From JAXDJH01 sp034663635 (GTDB lineage: Bacteria; Actinomycetota; CADDZG01; WHSQ01): a stretch of DNA of 64,000 nt. The translations under genes were made by a program, and so were the position numbers. The notes beneath the pieces are model-generated. The model was not told the origin of the DNA, did no database searches, and saw only the letters and a program-made list of their open reading frames with translations. Shown one piece after another: positions 48,130 to 57,593 of the stretch (its first letter is position 1; the number at the start of each line of letters is the position of its first letter). The stretch covers positions 18,611 to 82,610 of the forward strand of contig JAXDJH010000012.1 of assembly GCA_034663635.1 (NCBI GenBank). The letters run 5' to 3'.

Positions 48130-49548
48130 ATGGCTCGCCTCAAGTTCGTCGACATCGCGCCGCTTCCGCCCCAGCGCTTCGAACCGATCATCGAAGAGCA
48201 CTGGAGCGAATTCCGAGACGCGATCGGCAAGGGGAAAGAGCTTTTCCAGGACAGAACGGTCTGGAACGTCAACTCGACTGGGAAAGGCGGCGGCGTCGCC
48301 GAGATGCTCCAGTCACTCATCGCCTACACGCGCGGGGCCGGCATCGAGGCGCGCTGGGTAGTGATCGAGGGAAATCCTGACTTCTTCCGCGTGACGAAGC
48401 GGATCCACAACAACCTCCACGGCGCGGAAGGCGACGGAGGCCCTCTGGGGAAGAACGAAACCGAAATCTACGAGGGCACGCTGTCTTCGAACGCGGACGA
48501 ACTAGACGACCTCGTATCGGAACGCGACGTGGTCATCCTTCACGATCCGCAGACTGCCGGTCTCGGGCAGGCACTCAAGCGGAAGGGCGCGACGGTCATC
48601 TGGAGATGCCATGTCGGACTCGACACCCCGAACGACATCGCGCGCAGAGCGTGGCGGTTCCTGCATCCCTACGTTGAAGTCGCAGACGCTTACGTCTTCT
48701 CGCGAGAGGCTTTCGCATGGGAAGACCTGGACGACAGCAAGATCACGATCATCCCGCCCTCGATAGATGCGTTCTCTCCGAAGAATCAGGACATGGACGA
48801 TGCAAACGTCGCCGCGATCCTCGACGCTACAGGCTTGATGCCCAACAGTTCCGACACTCGCCCGACCTTCATTCGCGTCGACGGAAGCGAAGGCGTCGTC
48901 ACTAACACCGCGGACCTACTGGACACCGGCACGATCCCTGCCGACGCAAAGCTGATCGTGCAGGTCTCGCGCTGGGACCGCTTGAAGGATCCGATCGGGG
49001 TCATGCGTGGGTGCGCCGATCATGCGAACACCTATCCCGGTGCGCATCTGGTGCTTGCGGGACCATCAGTTGCGGACGTCGCCGATGACCCCGAGGGGGC
49101 CGAGGTGCTCGAGGAGTCGAAGCGCGCATGGGCGGATCTCCCAGACGACATCCGATCGTCCGTCCACCTCGCTTGTCTTCCGATGGACGACGGCGAAGAG
49201 AACGCCGCGATCGTCAACGCCATTCAGCGCCGCGCCGACGTCATCGTCCAAAAGAGCATCGCCGAGGGGTTCGGTCTCACGGTGGCGGAAGCGATGTGGA
49301 AAGCGCGTCCCGTCGTCGCCAGCAAGATCGGCGGCATCCAGGATCAGATAGTTCATGGAGAGACTGGTTTCCTGATCGAAGATCCCCGCGATCTCGACGA
49401 GTTCGGTCGAGCCGTACGAAAGCTGCTCGACGACCCGGCCCTCGCCACACGGCTCGGGCAGGCGGCCCACGAGCGCGTTCGGGAAGAGTTCCTCGGCCCC
49501 CGGCACCTGATGCAGTACCTCGAGCTCATCGCCAAGCTGGTGGGCTGA
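48130..49548 (+). CDS. GT4 glycosyltransferase, TreT-like trehalose synthase
   Basis: A 472-residue retaining glycosyltransferase of the GT4 family, similar in plan to TreT, which makes trehalose from a nucleotide-glucose and glucose. N-terminal Rossmann domain with VWNVNSTGKGGGVAEMLQSLIAY and RWVVIEGNPDFFRVTKRIHNNLHG, an interdomain WRCHVGLDTPN, and the C-terminal nucleotide-sugar site VSRWDRLKDPIGVM and QKSIAEGFGLTVAEAMWKARPVVAS with the E-x7-E pattern. The frame extends upstream, but ATG at 48130 fits the family start. Start site weak, with no clear ribosome site. It may supply a compatible solute; the product is inferred from family resemblance. Confidence 0.82.
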   Translation: MARLKFVDIAPLPPQRFEPIIEEHWSEFRDAIGKGKELFQDRTVWNVNSTGKGGGVAEMLQSLIAYTRGAGIEARWVVIEGNPDFFRVTKRIHNNLHGAEGDGGPLGKNETEIYEGTLSSNADELDDLVSERDVVILHDPQTAGLGQALKRKGATVIWRCHVGLDTPNDIARRAWRFLHPYVEVADAYVFSREAFAWEDLDDSKITIIPPSIDAFSPKNQDMDDANVAAILDATGLMPNSSDTRPTFIRVDGSEGVVTNTADLLDTGTIPADAKLIVQVSRWDRLKDPIGVMRGCADHANTYPGAHLVLAGPSVADVADDPEGAEVLEESKRAWADLPDDIRSSVHLACLPMDDGEENAAIVNAIQRRADVIVQKSIAEGFGLTVAEAMWKARPVVASKIGGIQDQIVHGETGFLIEDPRDLDEFGRAVRKLLDDPALATRLGQAAHERVREEFLGPRHLMQYLELIAKLVG

Positions 49549-49593
49549 GCCCGGCGCCTACGACCCCCGCGCCCCTTACCCTGTCCCATCATC

Positions 49594-50604
49594 ATGAAAG
49601 ACAGATTCCTCCGCGCCTGCCGAGGCGAACCGGTCGACGCGGTTCCCGCCTGGTTCATGAGGCAAGCCGGCCGCAGCTTGCCGGAGTACCGCGCCCTGCG
49701 CGACCGGCACTCGATCCTGGAGATGTGTCGAACCCCTGACCTCGTGGTGGAGGCGACGCTCCAACCCGTCCGGCGGCTGGGGGTCGACGCGGCGATCCTC
49801 TTCTCGGACATCGTCGTGCCCCTCGAAGGAATGGGGGTGGACCTCGACATCGCACCCGGGACGGGGCCGGTGATCGAGAAGCCCATCCGGACTCTCGTGG
49901 ACGTTGAACGTCTGCGGCCGCTAGAACCGGAAAGTGACGTTGGCTACGTCCTCGACGCGATCCGGGGGTTGCGGGCCGAGCTTGAGGTTCCCCTGATCGG
50001 TTTCGGAGGAGCTCCCTTCACGCTCGCGAGCTACTTGGTTGAGGGCGGCCCTTCAAAGACACACGGTAGGACGAAAGCGATGATGCTCGGCGATCCCGAG
50101 ACCTGGGCCGCTCTGATGGATCGGCTCTCAGAAAGCGTGCTTCGTTACCTTCAGGCTCAGGTCGAGGCCGGAGCTCAAGCGATCCAGTTGTTCGACAGCT
50201 GGGCCGGACATCTCGCCGCCGACGATTACGCGGTGCACGTCAAGCCTTGGGTCGACCGGATCCTCGACGGGATCAAGGGCGTCCCGCGCATCCACTTCGG
50301 CGTCGGCACGGGCGAACTGATCTCATCGATGAGCGAGAGAACCGACGTGATGGGCATCGACTGGCGCATCCCCATCGATGTTGGACGCGAGCGCGCCGGC
50401 GGAAAACCGGTGCAAGGGAACCTCGACCCCGCGTTGTGTCTCGCGCCGTGGGACGTGATCGAAGCAAAAACGCTCGACATCCTCCGGCGCGGAGGAGGAA
50501 CGGGCCACGTCTTCAATCTCGGTCACGGCGTATTGCCTGAAACCGATCCGGATGTGTTGAAGCGACTGGTCGATCTCGTGCATTCGTGGGGTCCGGATGA
50601 CTGA
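49594..50604 (+). CDS. hemE: Uroporphyrinogen decarboxylase
   Basis: Decarboxylates uroporphyrinogen III to coproporphyrinogen III. The 336 residues start with RFLRACRGEPVDAVPAWFMRQAGRSLPEYRALR (substrate arginines and the PxWxMRQAGR signature), contain LFSDIVVPLEGMG (catalytic Asp), GFGGAPFTLASYLVEGG and FDSWAG, and end with GHVFNLGHGVLPETDPD. First gene of hemE-hemH-hemY-hemQ; hemH starts eight bases inside its end. Confidence 0.97.
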   Translation: MKDRFLRACRGEPVDAVPAWFMRQAGRSLPEYRALRDRHSILEMCRTPDLVVEATLQPVRRLGVDAAILFSDIVVPLEGMGVDLDIAPGTGPVIEKPIRTLVDVERLRPLEPESDVGYVLDAIRGLRAELEVPLIGFGGAPFTLASYLVEGGPSKTHGRTKAMMLGDPETWAALMDRLSESVLRYLQAQVEAGAQAIQLFDSWAGHLAADDYAVHVKPWVDRILDGIKGVPRIHFGVGTGELISSMSERTDVMGIDWRIPIDVGRERAGGKPVQGNLDPALCLAPWDVIEAKTLDILRRGGGTGHVFNLGHGVLPETDPDVLKRLVDLVHSWGPDD

Positions 50605-51505
50605 CAAACGCGCCATCCTCGTGATGTCGTACGGCACGCCCAAAGATCTCGACGACGTCGAGCGCTACTACACGGACATACGTCACGGTCGGCCGCCCTC
50701 GCCTGAGTCCCTCGAGGAGCTCAAGGGGCGGTATCGCGCGATCGGTCGATCTCCTCTTTTCGAGATAACTGAAGCGCAAGCGTTGGGACTTCAAGACAGA
50801 CTCGACGCGCCCGCCTATCACGGGCAGAAACACACGGGGCCATTCATCTCCGATGCCGTCGCCCAGATCGCGAAGGACGGGATCGAACTCGTCGTGGGGA
50901 TCGTCCTCGCGCCCCACTACTCCGCGCTGAGCATCGGCGACTACACACGCAGGGTGCAACGAGCCGCGGAAGACATCTCGTGGCCCGGTCGTCTCGAGGT
51001 CGTTCGTAGCTGGCATCTCGAGCCCGGATACATCGATTTCCTCGCGCGAGAGGTCGAGGTCGCCAAGGTTTCGCTTCCCCCCGATGCCGGTGAACCAGTC
51101 GTTCTCTTTACGGCGCACAGCCTCCCGGAGCGCATCCTCCAAGCGAACGACCCCTATCCCGATCAGTTGCGCGAGACGGCGGCCGCGGTCGCCGAGACCG
51201 CATCGATTCCGAAGTGGGACATCGCCTGGCAGAGCGCCGGGCGTACGACGGACCCCTGGCTCGGACCCGATCTCACCGAAGTGATCGAAAAACTCGCGGC
51301 CGATGGCGTTCGTAGTGTCGTCGTTTGCCCGTGTGGATTCGTCGCGGACCATCTCGAGGTTCTCTACGACGTCGACATCGAAGCGAAGGCCGTAGCAGAT
51401 CGCGTCGGTGTGGCACTCGCGCGGACTCGTTCTCCGAACACCGACCCAGGCTTCCTAGACGCGGTGGCAGGAGTGGTTCGAAGGGCCTTCGCGTCGCTGG
51501 GGTGA
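50597..51505 (+). CDS. hemH: Ferrochelatase (coproporphyrin ferrochelatase type)
   Basis: Inserts Fe2+ into the porphyrin ring. The 302-residue protein has AILVMSYGTPKDLDDVERYYTDIR, the iron-site His in VLFTAHSLPERILQ and the family signature WDIAWQSAGRTTDPWLGPDL, and VVVCPCGFVADHLEVLYDVDIEA. Because hemQ is in the same unit and no oxygen-independent protoporphyrin pathway is seen, this is most likely coproporphyrin ferrochelatase (CpfC). ATG overlaps the hemE end by eight bases and the stop overlaps the next start as GTGA. Confidence 0.95.
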   Translation: MTDKRAILVMSYGTPKDLDDVERYYTDIRHGRPPSPESLEELKGRYRAIGRSPLFEITEAQALGLQDRLDAPAYHGQKHTGPFISDAVAQIAKDGIELVVGIVLAPHYSALSIGDYTRRVQRAAEDISWPGRLEVVRSWHLEPGYIDFLAREVEVAKVSLPPDAGEPVVLFTAHSLPERILQANDPYPDQLRETAAAVAETASIPKWDIAWQSAGRTTDPWLGPDLTEVIEKLAADGVRSVVVCPCGFVADHLEVLYDVDIEAKAVADRVGVALARTRSPNTDPGFLDAVAGVVRRAFASLG

Positions 51506-52887
51506 GCAAAACCAGGCGCGTAGCGGTGATCGGGGCCGGGATAACCGGCTTGGTTGCAGCCCGCGCGTTAGCAGCCGAAGGACTCGACGTCGTTGTGCTC
51601 GAGGCGGCGGACCAGCCCGGTGGCAAGATCCGCACGGATCAGATCGACGGGATCACCATCGAAGAAGGACCCGACGCGTTCCTTCCTCGTGGGCCGCGGC
51701 CCTTGGAGATCTGCAGTGAGCTAGGCATCGCCGATGAGCTCACCTCCCCTACCGAGTTCGGAGCTCATGTATTCGCGGACGGCGGGCTGAAACCTCTGCC
51801 CCGCGACACCGTCTTGGGATTCCCGACCTCGCTACGGTCGCTGAGCCGCAGCGGGATCATCGGCCCACTCGGAGTCGCAAGGGCGGCTTTAGATCTCGTG
51901 CTCCCCGGCCCCCTCAAGGGTCCCGACGTGTCCGTCGGATCGTTCGCGCGCAAGAGGTTCGGCGAAGAGGTTGCGACGCGGCTCGTCGATCCCCTTCTCG
52001 CCGGGACGCGCGCCGGTCGCGCAGACAACATGAGCCTTGCAGCGGCAGCACCCGAAGTGGATCGCGCGGCACGCAGTGAAAGAAGCGTGATGCGCGGGCT
52101 GCGCGCTTCTGGAGGAAAGAAGTCCAACGGGCGCGGTCGCTCGGGGCCGGTTTTCTACACGCCTCGCGCGGGGATGAAAAGACTGATCGAGGCTCTCTGT
52201 GCCGATCTACATGGCGCCGAGATCCGTATCGGCGTCTCGGTCACGAGAGTGGAACGCCACGGCACGCTTCGCCTGTCACTCGCGTCGGGGGAAACGCTCG
52301 AGATCGACTCGTTGGTGGCCACCACACCATCGTTCGTAACAGCAGATCTCATTCACGCAATGGATCCCGTCGCGGCCGAAGGCCTGGCAGCCATCGAACA
52401 TTCATCTGGAGCCGTAGTGAATCTGTTGTTCCGCGCCGACGGCATCGAACCGCCGTCGACCGGTAGCGGTGTTCTGGTCCCGTCGCGCGAAGAACGGGTG
52501 TTGAGCGCATGCACCTGGTCTTTCCGAAAGTGGCCGCAACATTCTCTCGACGATCGACTAAGAATGGTCAGGACGTTCGTGGGCCGCGCCGAACGTCATC
52601 CTGCCCTCGATCTTCGAGATGAAGATCTCGTCGAAGACATCGTCGAGGATCTCTCGCGTTTGATCGCGGTGCGATCGGACCCGATCAAGTCGAAGATCAC
52701 CCGGTGGGAGCGCGGCCTTCCGGTATACGAGATCGGCCACCTCGATCGCGTGGACACCGTGAGCCGCCGCCTTGCCCCGCGTGGCCTTTTCCTGGCAGGG
52801 GCCTCCTACCGAGGGTCGGGCATCCCGGACTGCATCAGACAGGCGGAAGAGGCAGCCGGCTCCGTCCTCGAGTTCCTGCGCAGTTAG
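51502..52887 (+). CDS. hemY: Coproporphyrinogen III / protoporphyrinogen oxidase
   Basis: FAD enzyme that removes six electrons from the porphyrinogen. The 461 residues begin with the dinucleotide fold RVAVIGAGITGLVAARALAAEGLDVVVLEA and PGGKIRTDQIDGITIEEGPDAFL, contain a central FYTPRAGMKRLIEAL, and end with the C-terminal FAD motif GLFLAGASYRGSGIPDCIRQAEEAA. In HemQ-containing organisms this is the coproporphyrinogen oxidase CgoX. GTG at 51502 overlaps the hemH stop. A HemG/HemN alternative is not in the window. Confidence 0.93.
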   Translation: MSKTRRVAVIGAGITGLVAARALAAEGLDVVVLEAADQPGGKIRTDQIDGITIEEGPDAFLPRGPRPLEICSELGIADELTSPTEFGAHVFADGGLKPLPRDTVLGFPTSLRSLSRSGIIGPLGVARAALDLVLPGPLKGPDVSVGSFARKRFGEEVATRLVDPLLAGTRAGRADNMSLAAAAPEVDRAARSERSVMRGLRASGGKKSNGRGRSGPVFYTPRAGMKRLIEALCADLHGAEIRIGVSVTRVERHGTLRLSLASGETLEIDSLVATTPSFVTADLIHAMDPVAAEGLAAIEHSSGAVVNLLFRADGIEPPSTGSGVLVPSREERVLSACTWSFRKWPQHSLDDRLRMVRTFVGRAERHPALDLRDEDLVEDIVEDLSRLIAVRSDPIKSKITRWERGLPVYEIGHLDRVDTVSRRLAPRGLFLAGASYRGSGIPDCIRQAEEAAGSVLEFLRS

Positions 52888-52921
52888 TCTCCCAAGCGGG
52901 GGTTACAGGAAGGAACCCGAA

Positions 52922-53593
52922 ATGTCAGACGAGCTCGTTTTCAGCGCCTACCAGGTCTGCAAAGTCTTTCCGCAGGCCGAACGCGGACCGATCTCTGCCA
53001 AGTCCATCGCGGAAGAGGCGCAAGAGATCCTGGACGGATACGCCGACAAGGTTCAGATCCGCGGCTTCTATTCGACGACAGGATTCACCGCCAAGGCCGA
53101 CCTCGTCACATGGCTCGTGGCCAGCTCGGCCGACGACATCCAAGATGTTCTCGCAGCACTTCGCAAGTCGTCGTTCGGGTCGGTGTTGCGCGCGGTCGAT
53201 ACGTGGCTCGGGCTCGTACGTCCCGCCGAGTTCTCCAAGGACCATCTGCCTGCGTTCGCCAAGGGTGTGGAGCCGAAGAAGTACTTCACCGTCTACCCCT
53301 TCGTCAGAACGCCGGAGTGGTACCTGCTCGAGCCTGATGTCCGCGGCAAGCTTCTTAGAGAGCACGGGGAAGCAGGCAGGGAATTTCCGGACATCTTGGC
53401 CAACACAGTCAGTGCATTCGGTTTGGGCGATTACGAGTGGTTGCTCGCCTTCGAAGCCGATTCGCCCGATCGTTTGGTCGAGTTGATACGCCGCCTGAGG
53501 GCCACGGACGCCAGGCGGTACACGAAGGTGGAGATCCCCTTTTACACGGGTATCCGCAAGGACCTACTAGCCGTCCTCAACGACCTTCTCTAA
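52922..53593 (+). CDS. hemQ: Coproheme decarboxylase HemQ (chlorite-dismutase family)
   Basis: Converts coproheme to haem b by two oxidative decarboxylations with peroxide, the last step of the coproporphyrin-dependent route. The 223-residue protein shows YFTVYPFVRTPEWYLLEPDVRGKLLREHGEAGREFPDILANTVSAFGLGDYEWLLAFEAD and KVEIPFYTG, close to the actinobacterial pattern. The usual His in the ARRH segment reads ARRY here. ATG at 52922 has AGGAAGGAA upstream; the frame upstream overlaps hemY and is not used. It completes the cluster and shows that haem is made by the CPD pathway. Confidence 0.95.
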   Translation: MSDELVFSAYQVCKVFPQAERGPISAKSIAEEAQEILDGYADKVQIRGFYSTTGFTAKADLVTWLVASSADDIQDVLAALRKSSFGSVLRAVDTWLGLVRPAEFSKDHLPAFAKGVEPKKYFTVYPFVRTPEWYLLEPDVRGKLLREHGEAGREFPDILANTVSAFGLGDYEWLLAFEADSPDRLVELIRRLRATDARRYTKVEIPFYTGIRKDLLAVLNDLL

Positions 53594-53635
53594 AGTGTGG
53601 GTCCGACCTTTCGACTCTGAAGGAGCTTGAATCCC

Positions 53636-54745
53636 ATGAAGAAACTTCTCTCTCTGGTCGCCGTGCTCGCCCTGTTGGGGGCGGCCTGCGGCGGCAGCGG
53701 CGACGGTCCCGACCCGGCCGAGGATCCGAAGGGAGCGCTCGTCAGCTCTTTCGAGGGCCTCCAGGGTGGCAGTCACACGATCGTCTTCACCATCCAGTCC
53801 ACGCCTGAGTCACTGAACGCGCTGGCGAGCGACAGTGGCGGCTCCGGCATGACGCCCGAGGACGCGCAGAAGATCCTCGACTCGTCTCTAACTGTTTCTG
53901 CCGAGGGCGAAGGCGAAGATGCCAAAGCACAGGTGCTCGTCAACGTGGCGGGCAGCGAAGGCGCGGTCGAGATGCGAGTCATCGGCAAGGACTTCTATCT
54001 CCGGGCAGACGTTATGGGGCTGATGGAGCAATTCGGCGCCGACACTTCCATGTTGGACGGAGTGGCCGCTCAAGCGGAGGCCCAGGGATTGACCTTCGTG
54101 CGACCGGCGCTCGACGGCGAGTGGCTGGGCATCAAAGGCTTGCAGGATTCATTGGGCCAGCTCACCGGCGGTGCGGCCACCCCGACCATGGACCAGCAGA
54201 AGATCATCGACGACATCACCGCGGCGATACAAAGCAAGGCGACGGTCACGTCCGAAGGGGACGACGACGTCGGCACTCATCTCAAGGTGAATCTGCCGAT
54301 CCGCGACCTCTACACGGAGCTCAGCGGCAGTTTTCAGTCGCTCACCGGGTCCATCCCGGGCGCGCAACTACCCGACCCGAGCGAAATCCCCGACGAGGAC
54401 GTAGTCGTCGACGTGTGGGTCGACGGCAGCGACCTGAAGCAGGTCGAAGTGGACTTCCTGCAGTTCGCCGCACTGGCCGGTGAAACGGTTCCCGACGGAG
54501 TCGACCAGCTCGCGTTCCGCATCGCTTTCGCGGACTTCAGCGGCGACACGTCGGTGCCGGAAGGTGCCGTCGAAGTCGACCCGTCTGTGATCTTCCAGAG
54601 CTTGCTCGGCGGACTGGGCGGTATGCCCGGAAGCACCGGCGGCACTGCGGTTCCGGGTGGCGACACCGGGTTCGACTGCAGCCAGCTCGAAGGTGCGCCG
54701 AAGGACGTCAAGAAGCAGTTCCAGGATCTCTGCCCCGGCATCTAG
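53636..54745 (+). CDS. Secreted lipoprotein, LppX-like beta fold
   Basis: A 369-residue lipoprotein: signal MKKLLSLVAVLALLGAACGG with a lipobox (LGAAC, Cys18), then a large domain with amphipathic strands and Gly/Asp/Glu-rich loops (SSLTVSAEGEGEDAKAQV, EMRVIGKDFYLRADV, DGEWLGIKGLQDSLGQL, DVVVDVWVDGSDLKQVEVDFLQ). The plan of half-barrel and helices recalls the LppX/LprAFG family that carries lipids across the envelope. Two cysteines near the C-terminus (FDCSQL and DLCPGI) may pair. GGAG lies 11 bases before the ATG at 53636. It follows hemQ by 42 bases and is closed by a terminator, so it may share the haem transcript without a known functional link. Confidence 0.75.
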   Translation: MKKLLSLVAVLALLGAACGGSGDGPDPAEDPKGALVSSFEGLQGGSHTIVFTIQSTPESLNALASDSGGSGMTPEDAQKILDSSLTVSAEGEGEDAKAQVLVNVAGSEGAVEMRVIGKDFYLRADVMGLMEQFGADTSMLDGVAAQAEAQGLTFVRPALDGEWLGIKGLQDSLGQLTGGAATPTMDQQKIIDDITAAIQSKATVTSEGDDDVGTHLKVNLPIRDLYTELSGSFQSLTGSIPGAQLPDPSEIPDEDVVVDVWVDGSDLKQVEVDFLQFAALAGETVPDGVDQLAFRIAFADFSGDTSVPEGAVEVDPSVIFQSLLGGLGGMPGSTGGTAVPGGDTGFDCSQLEGAPKDVKKQFQDLCPGI

Positions 54746-54764
54746 ATCACAGCTTCGTATCGAA

Positions 54765-54788
54765 AGAGGGCCCCTTCGGGGGCCCTCT
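54765..54788. terminator. Hairpin terminator after the lipoprotein gene
   Basis: AGAGGGCCCC-TTCG-GGGGCCCTCT forms a ten-pair stem with a very stable TTCG loop 20 bases past the lipoprotein stop. No T-run follows rightward, so it is probably an imperfect terminator or a stabilising 3' end. Confidence 0.65.
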
Positions 54789-54812
54789 GGCGCGCTGGCT
54801 ATGATGAGTTGG

Positions 54813-57590
54813 ATGACTTCAGACGCCCTGAAACAACGATTCCCAGATCCATTCGGGGCGCGGCGCGAGCTGAAAACATCGGCAGGACCGCTGACCTTCT
54901 TCGACCTCAAGATCCTCGAAGACGCCCTTCAAGCCGAGCTCGACAGGATCCCCAAGACGATCAAGATCTTTATCGAGAACCTGTTGCGCTACGCGGGCAC
55001 GAAGTTCGCCGACCAGGCCGACGTCGAGCTCCTGGCGGGTTGGGGAAAGAAGCCTCTCGACGAGCGAGAGTTCTCGTTCTCACCCGCTCGAGTGATCCTC
55101 CAGGACTTCACGGGCGTGCCGGCAGTCGTCGATCTCGCGGCGATGCGCTCGGCGATCGAACGCCAGGGCGGCAAGCCGTCCAAGGTCGACCCACTCGTCC
55201 CGGTCGACCTAGTCGTCGACCACTCTGTCCAGGTCGACGCATTCGCCAATCGGTTCGCCGTCAAGTTCAACGTCGAGCGGGAGTACGAGCGCAACGCGGA
55301 GCGCTATTCCCTCCTGAAGTGGGCTCAGAAGGGCTTCGCCGGCTTCCGAGTGGTGCCACCCGGGATGGGGATCGTCCATCAGGTGAACCTCGAATACCTC
55401 GGCAGGGTGGTCCGAACCGTCGACACGGATGAAGGTGCCGTCGCCATCCCCGACACGGTCGTCGGCACGGATTCCCACACCCCGATGATCAACGGGCTGG
55501 GAGTCCTCGGCTGGGGAGTAGGTGGCATCGAGGCGGAGGCAGCACTGCTTGGGCAGCCGATCCCGCTGGTTACTCCAAAGGTTGTGGGGTTCAAGTTCTC
55601 CGGCGCCCTTCAGTTGGGCGTTACCGCAACGGACCTCGTTCTGACCGTTACCGAGATGCTGCGTAAGCACGGAGTCGTCGGAAAGTTCGTCGAGTTCTAC
55701 GGCGAAGGCCTTTCAAACCTGACGGTCGCCGACCGGGCGACGCTGTCGAACATGTCGCCGGAGTTCGGTGCAACGGCTTCTCTCTTCCCGATCGATCATC
55801 GGACTCTTGAATACATGCGACTGACCGGCCGCGATGATGCACTTCTGGATCTCGTCGAGCGGTACGCGAAGGAACAGGGCATGTTCCGCACCGACGCCGA
55901 CGTCGACCCCGAGTTCACAGAGACTCTCGAGCTCGACCTCACGACCGTAGGTCCAAGCCTCGCCGGGCCGCGCCGTCCGCAGGATCGCGTCGACCTCGCC
56001 GACGTTTGGAAGAGCTTCACGGACGTCTACACGAAGGAAACGGCATCGGGCAACGACGCGGTGACGATACAGATCGGCCGGTTCCTCGACGAGGGTGGAC
56101 AGGGCAACTTCCACGACGATGAAGAGATGCCTCCGCCGGAGGACGAATCACACCAGGACCTGCAAGAGGTTCAGATCAGTCATGGCTCCGTCGTCATCGC
56201 CGCGATCACGAGCTGCACCAATACCTCGAATCCCACGGTGATGACGGCCGCGGGGTTACTCGCCAAGAAAGCCATCGAGAAAGGTCTTCACAGCAAGCCA
56301 TGGGTCAAGACGAGCATGGCTCCAGGTTCGCGCGTCGTCACGGGCTATCTCAACGGCGCGGGTTTGACCGAGCCCCTCGAGAAACTCGGCTTCTTCGTCG
56401 TCGGCTACGGATGCACGACCTGCATCGGGAACTCCGGCCCCCTCCCGGAGCCGGTGGCCAAGGCCGTCGACGAAAACGATCTGGCGGTCGTATCGGTTTT
56501 GTCGGGCAACAGGAACTTCGAAGGCCGCATCCATCCTCAGGTGAAAGCCAGCTACCTCGCCTCTCCCCCACTGGTCGTCGCGTACGCGCTGGCGGGAACC
56601 GCCAACATCGACATGACGAAGGACCCGCTGGGGCAGGATCAGGACGGAAACGACGTCTTCCTAAAGGACATCTGGCCGGCCCCCGAGGAGATCGTCGAAG
56701 CGCTGAAGTCCGTCAAGTCGCAGTTGTTCTCGACCGAATACGCCAAGGTGTTCGAGGGCGAGGAGAACTGGCAGCAGCTTCCCTCTCCGACCGGCGCCCT
56801 TTACGAGTGGGACGCCGACTCCACCTACGTGAAGGAACCGCCGTTCTTCACCGACCTGGGGCCCGAGCCTCCCGCGACGACGGATATCGAGGGGGCCCGG
56901 GTGCTTGCCCTCGTCGGCGACTCGGTCACCACCGATCACATCTCGCCCGCCGGCGCTATCCCTGCGAAATCGGCCGCGGGCGAGTATCTACAAGCAAACG
57001 GCGTGGAGCCCAAAGACTTCAACAGCTACGGATCCCGACGTGGGAACCACGAGGTGATGATGCGCGGCACCTTCGCGAGCATCCGTTTCCGCAACAAACT
57101 CGTAGAGGGCAAGGAAGGGGCCTGGACCCTCAAGCTCCCAGAGGGCGAACAGATGCGGATCTACGAGGCCTCGATGAAATACCAGGACGAGGGAATCCCT
57201 CTGATCGTGATCGCCGGCAAGGAATACGGGTCTGGCAGCTCGCGCGACTGGGCGGCGAAGGGGCCGATGCTGCTTGGCGTTAAGGCGGTTATCGCGGAGA
57301 CTTACGAGCGCATCCACCGCAGCAATCTCGTCGGCATGGGGATCCTCCCGCTGCAATTCATCAACAATGAGACCCCCGAGTCGCTCGGCCTGACCGGCCA
57401 TGAGACGTTCGACATCAAGGGGATCGCGGACGGGCTCGAACCACACAAGGAGATGACCGTCGTCGCGCACGGCGACAGCGGCGACATCGAATTCGACGTG
57501 GAGTGCAGGATCGACTCCGATGTCGAGCTCGACTACTACCGCCACGGCGGCGTGCTCCAGATGGTCCTGCGACGGATGCTGGCCGAGTAA
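54813..57590 (+). CDS. acnA: Aconitate hydratase A
   Basis: Interconverts citrate and isocitrate with a 4Fe-4S cluster. The 925-residue protein has the IRP1/AcnA plan: domains 1-3 with LTFFDLKILEDAL, VDLVVDHSVQVD, FRVVPPGMGIVHQVNLEYLGRVV, VGTDSHTPMINGLGVLGWGVGGIEAEAALLGQP, the cluster cysteines in IAAITSCTNTSNPTVM and FVVGYGCTTCIGNSGP, and domain 4 (SVTTDHISPAGAIP, GNHEVMMRGTFA, GKEYGSGSSRDWAAKGP). Of three in-frame ATGs (54801, 54804, 54813) the last is chosen because TATGAT (54800-54805) ends seven bases before it, a leaderless arrangement, and no ribosome site exists for any of them. An earlier upstream frame extends into the previous gene and is rejected. Confidence 0.96.
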   Translation: MTSDALKQRFPDPFGARRELKTSAGPLTFFDLKILEDALQAELDRIPKTIKIFIENLLRYAGTKFADQADVELLAGWGKKPLDEREFSFSPARVILQDFTGVPAVVDLAAMRSAIERQGGKPSKVDPLVPVDLVVDHSVQVDAFANRFAVKFNVEREYERNAERYSLLKWAQKGFAGFRVVPPGMGIVHQVNLEYLGRVVRTVDTDEGAVAIPDTVVGTDSHTPMINGLGVLGWGVGGIEAEAALLGQPIPLVTPKVVGFKFSGALQLGVTATDLVLTVTEMLRKHGVVGKFVEFYGEGLSNLTVADRATLSNMSPEFGATASLFPIDHRTLEYMRLTGRDDALLDLVERYAKEQGMFRTDADVDPEFTETLELDLTTVGPSLAGPRRPQDRVDLADVWKSFTDVYTKETASGNDAVTIQIGRFLDEGGQGNFHDDEEMPPPEDESHQDLQEVQISHGSVVIAAITSCTNTSNPTVMTAAGLLAKKAIEKGLHSKPWVKTSMAPGSRVVTGYLNGAGLTEPLEKLGFFVVGYGCTTCIGNSGPLPEPVAKAVDENDLAVVSVLSGNRNFEGRIHPQVKASYLASPPLVVAYALAGTANIDMTKDPLGQDQDGNDVFLKDIWPAPEEIVEALKSVKSQLFSTEYAKVFEGEENWQQLPSPTGALYEWDADSTYVKEPPFFTDLGPEPPATTDIEGARVLALVGDSVTTDHISPAGAIPAKSAAGEYLQANGVEPKDFNSYGSRRGNHEVMMRGTFASIRFRNKLVEGKEGAWTLKLPEGEQMRIYEASMKYQDEGIPLIVIAGKEYGSGSSRDWAAKGPMLLGVKAVIAETYERIHRSNLVGMGILPLQFINNETPESLGLTGHETFDIKGIADGLEPHKEMTVVAHGDSGDIEFDVECRIDSDVELDYYRHGGVLQMVLRRMLAE

Positions 57591-57593
57591 CAG

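Noticed and set aside
54657..54812. Upstream extension of aconitase into the lipoprotein gene.
   Set aside because: It crosses the lipoprotein 3' end and the terminator, and the extra residues match no aconitase.
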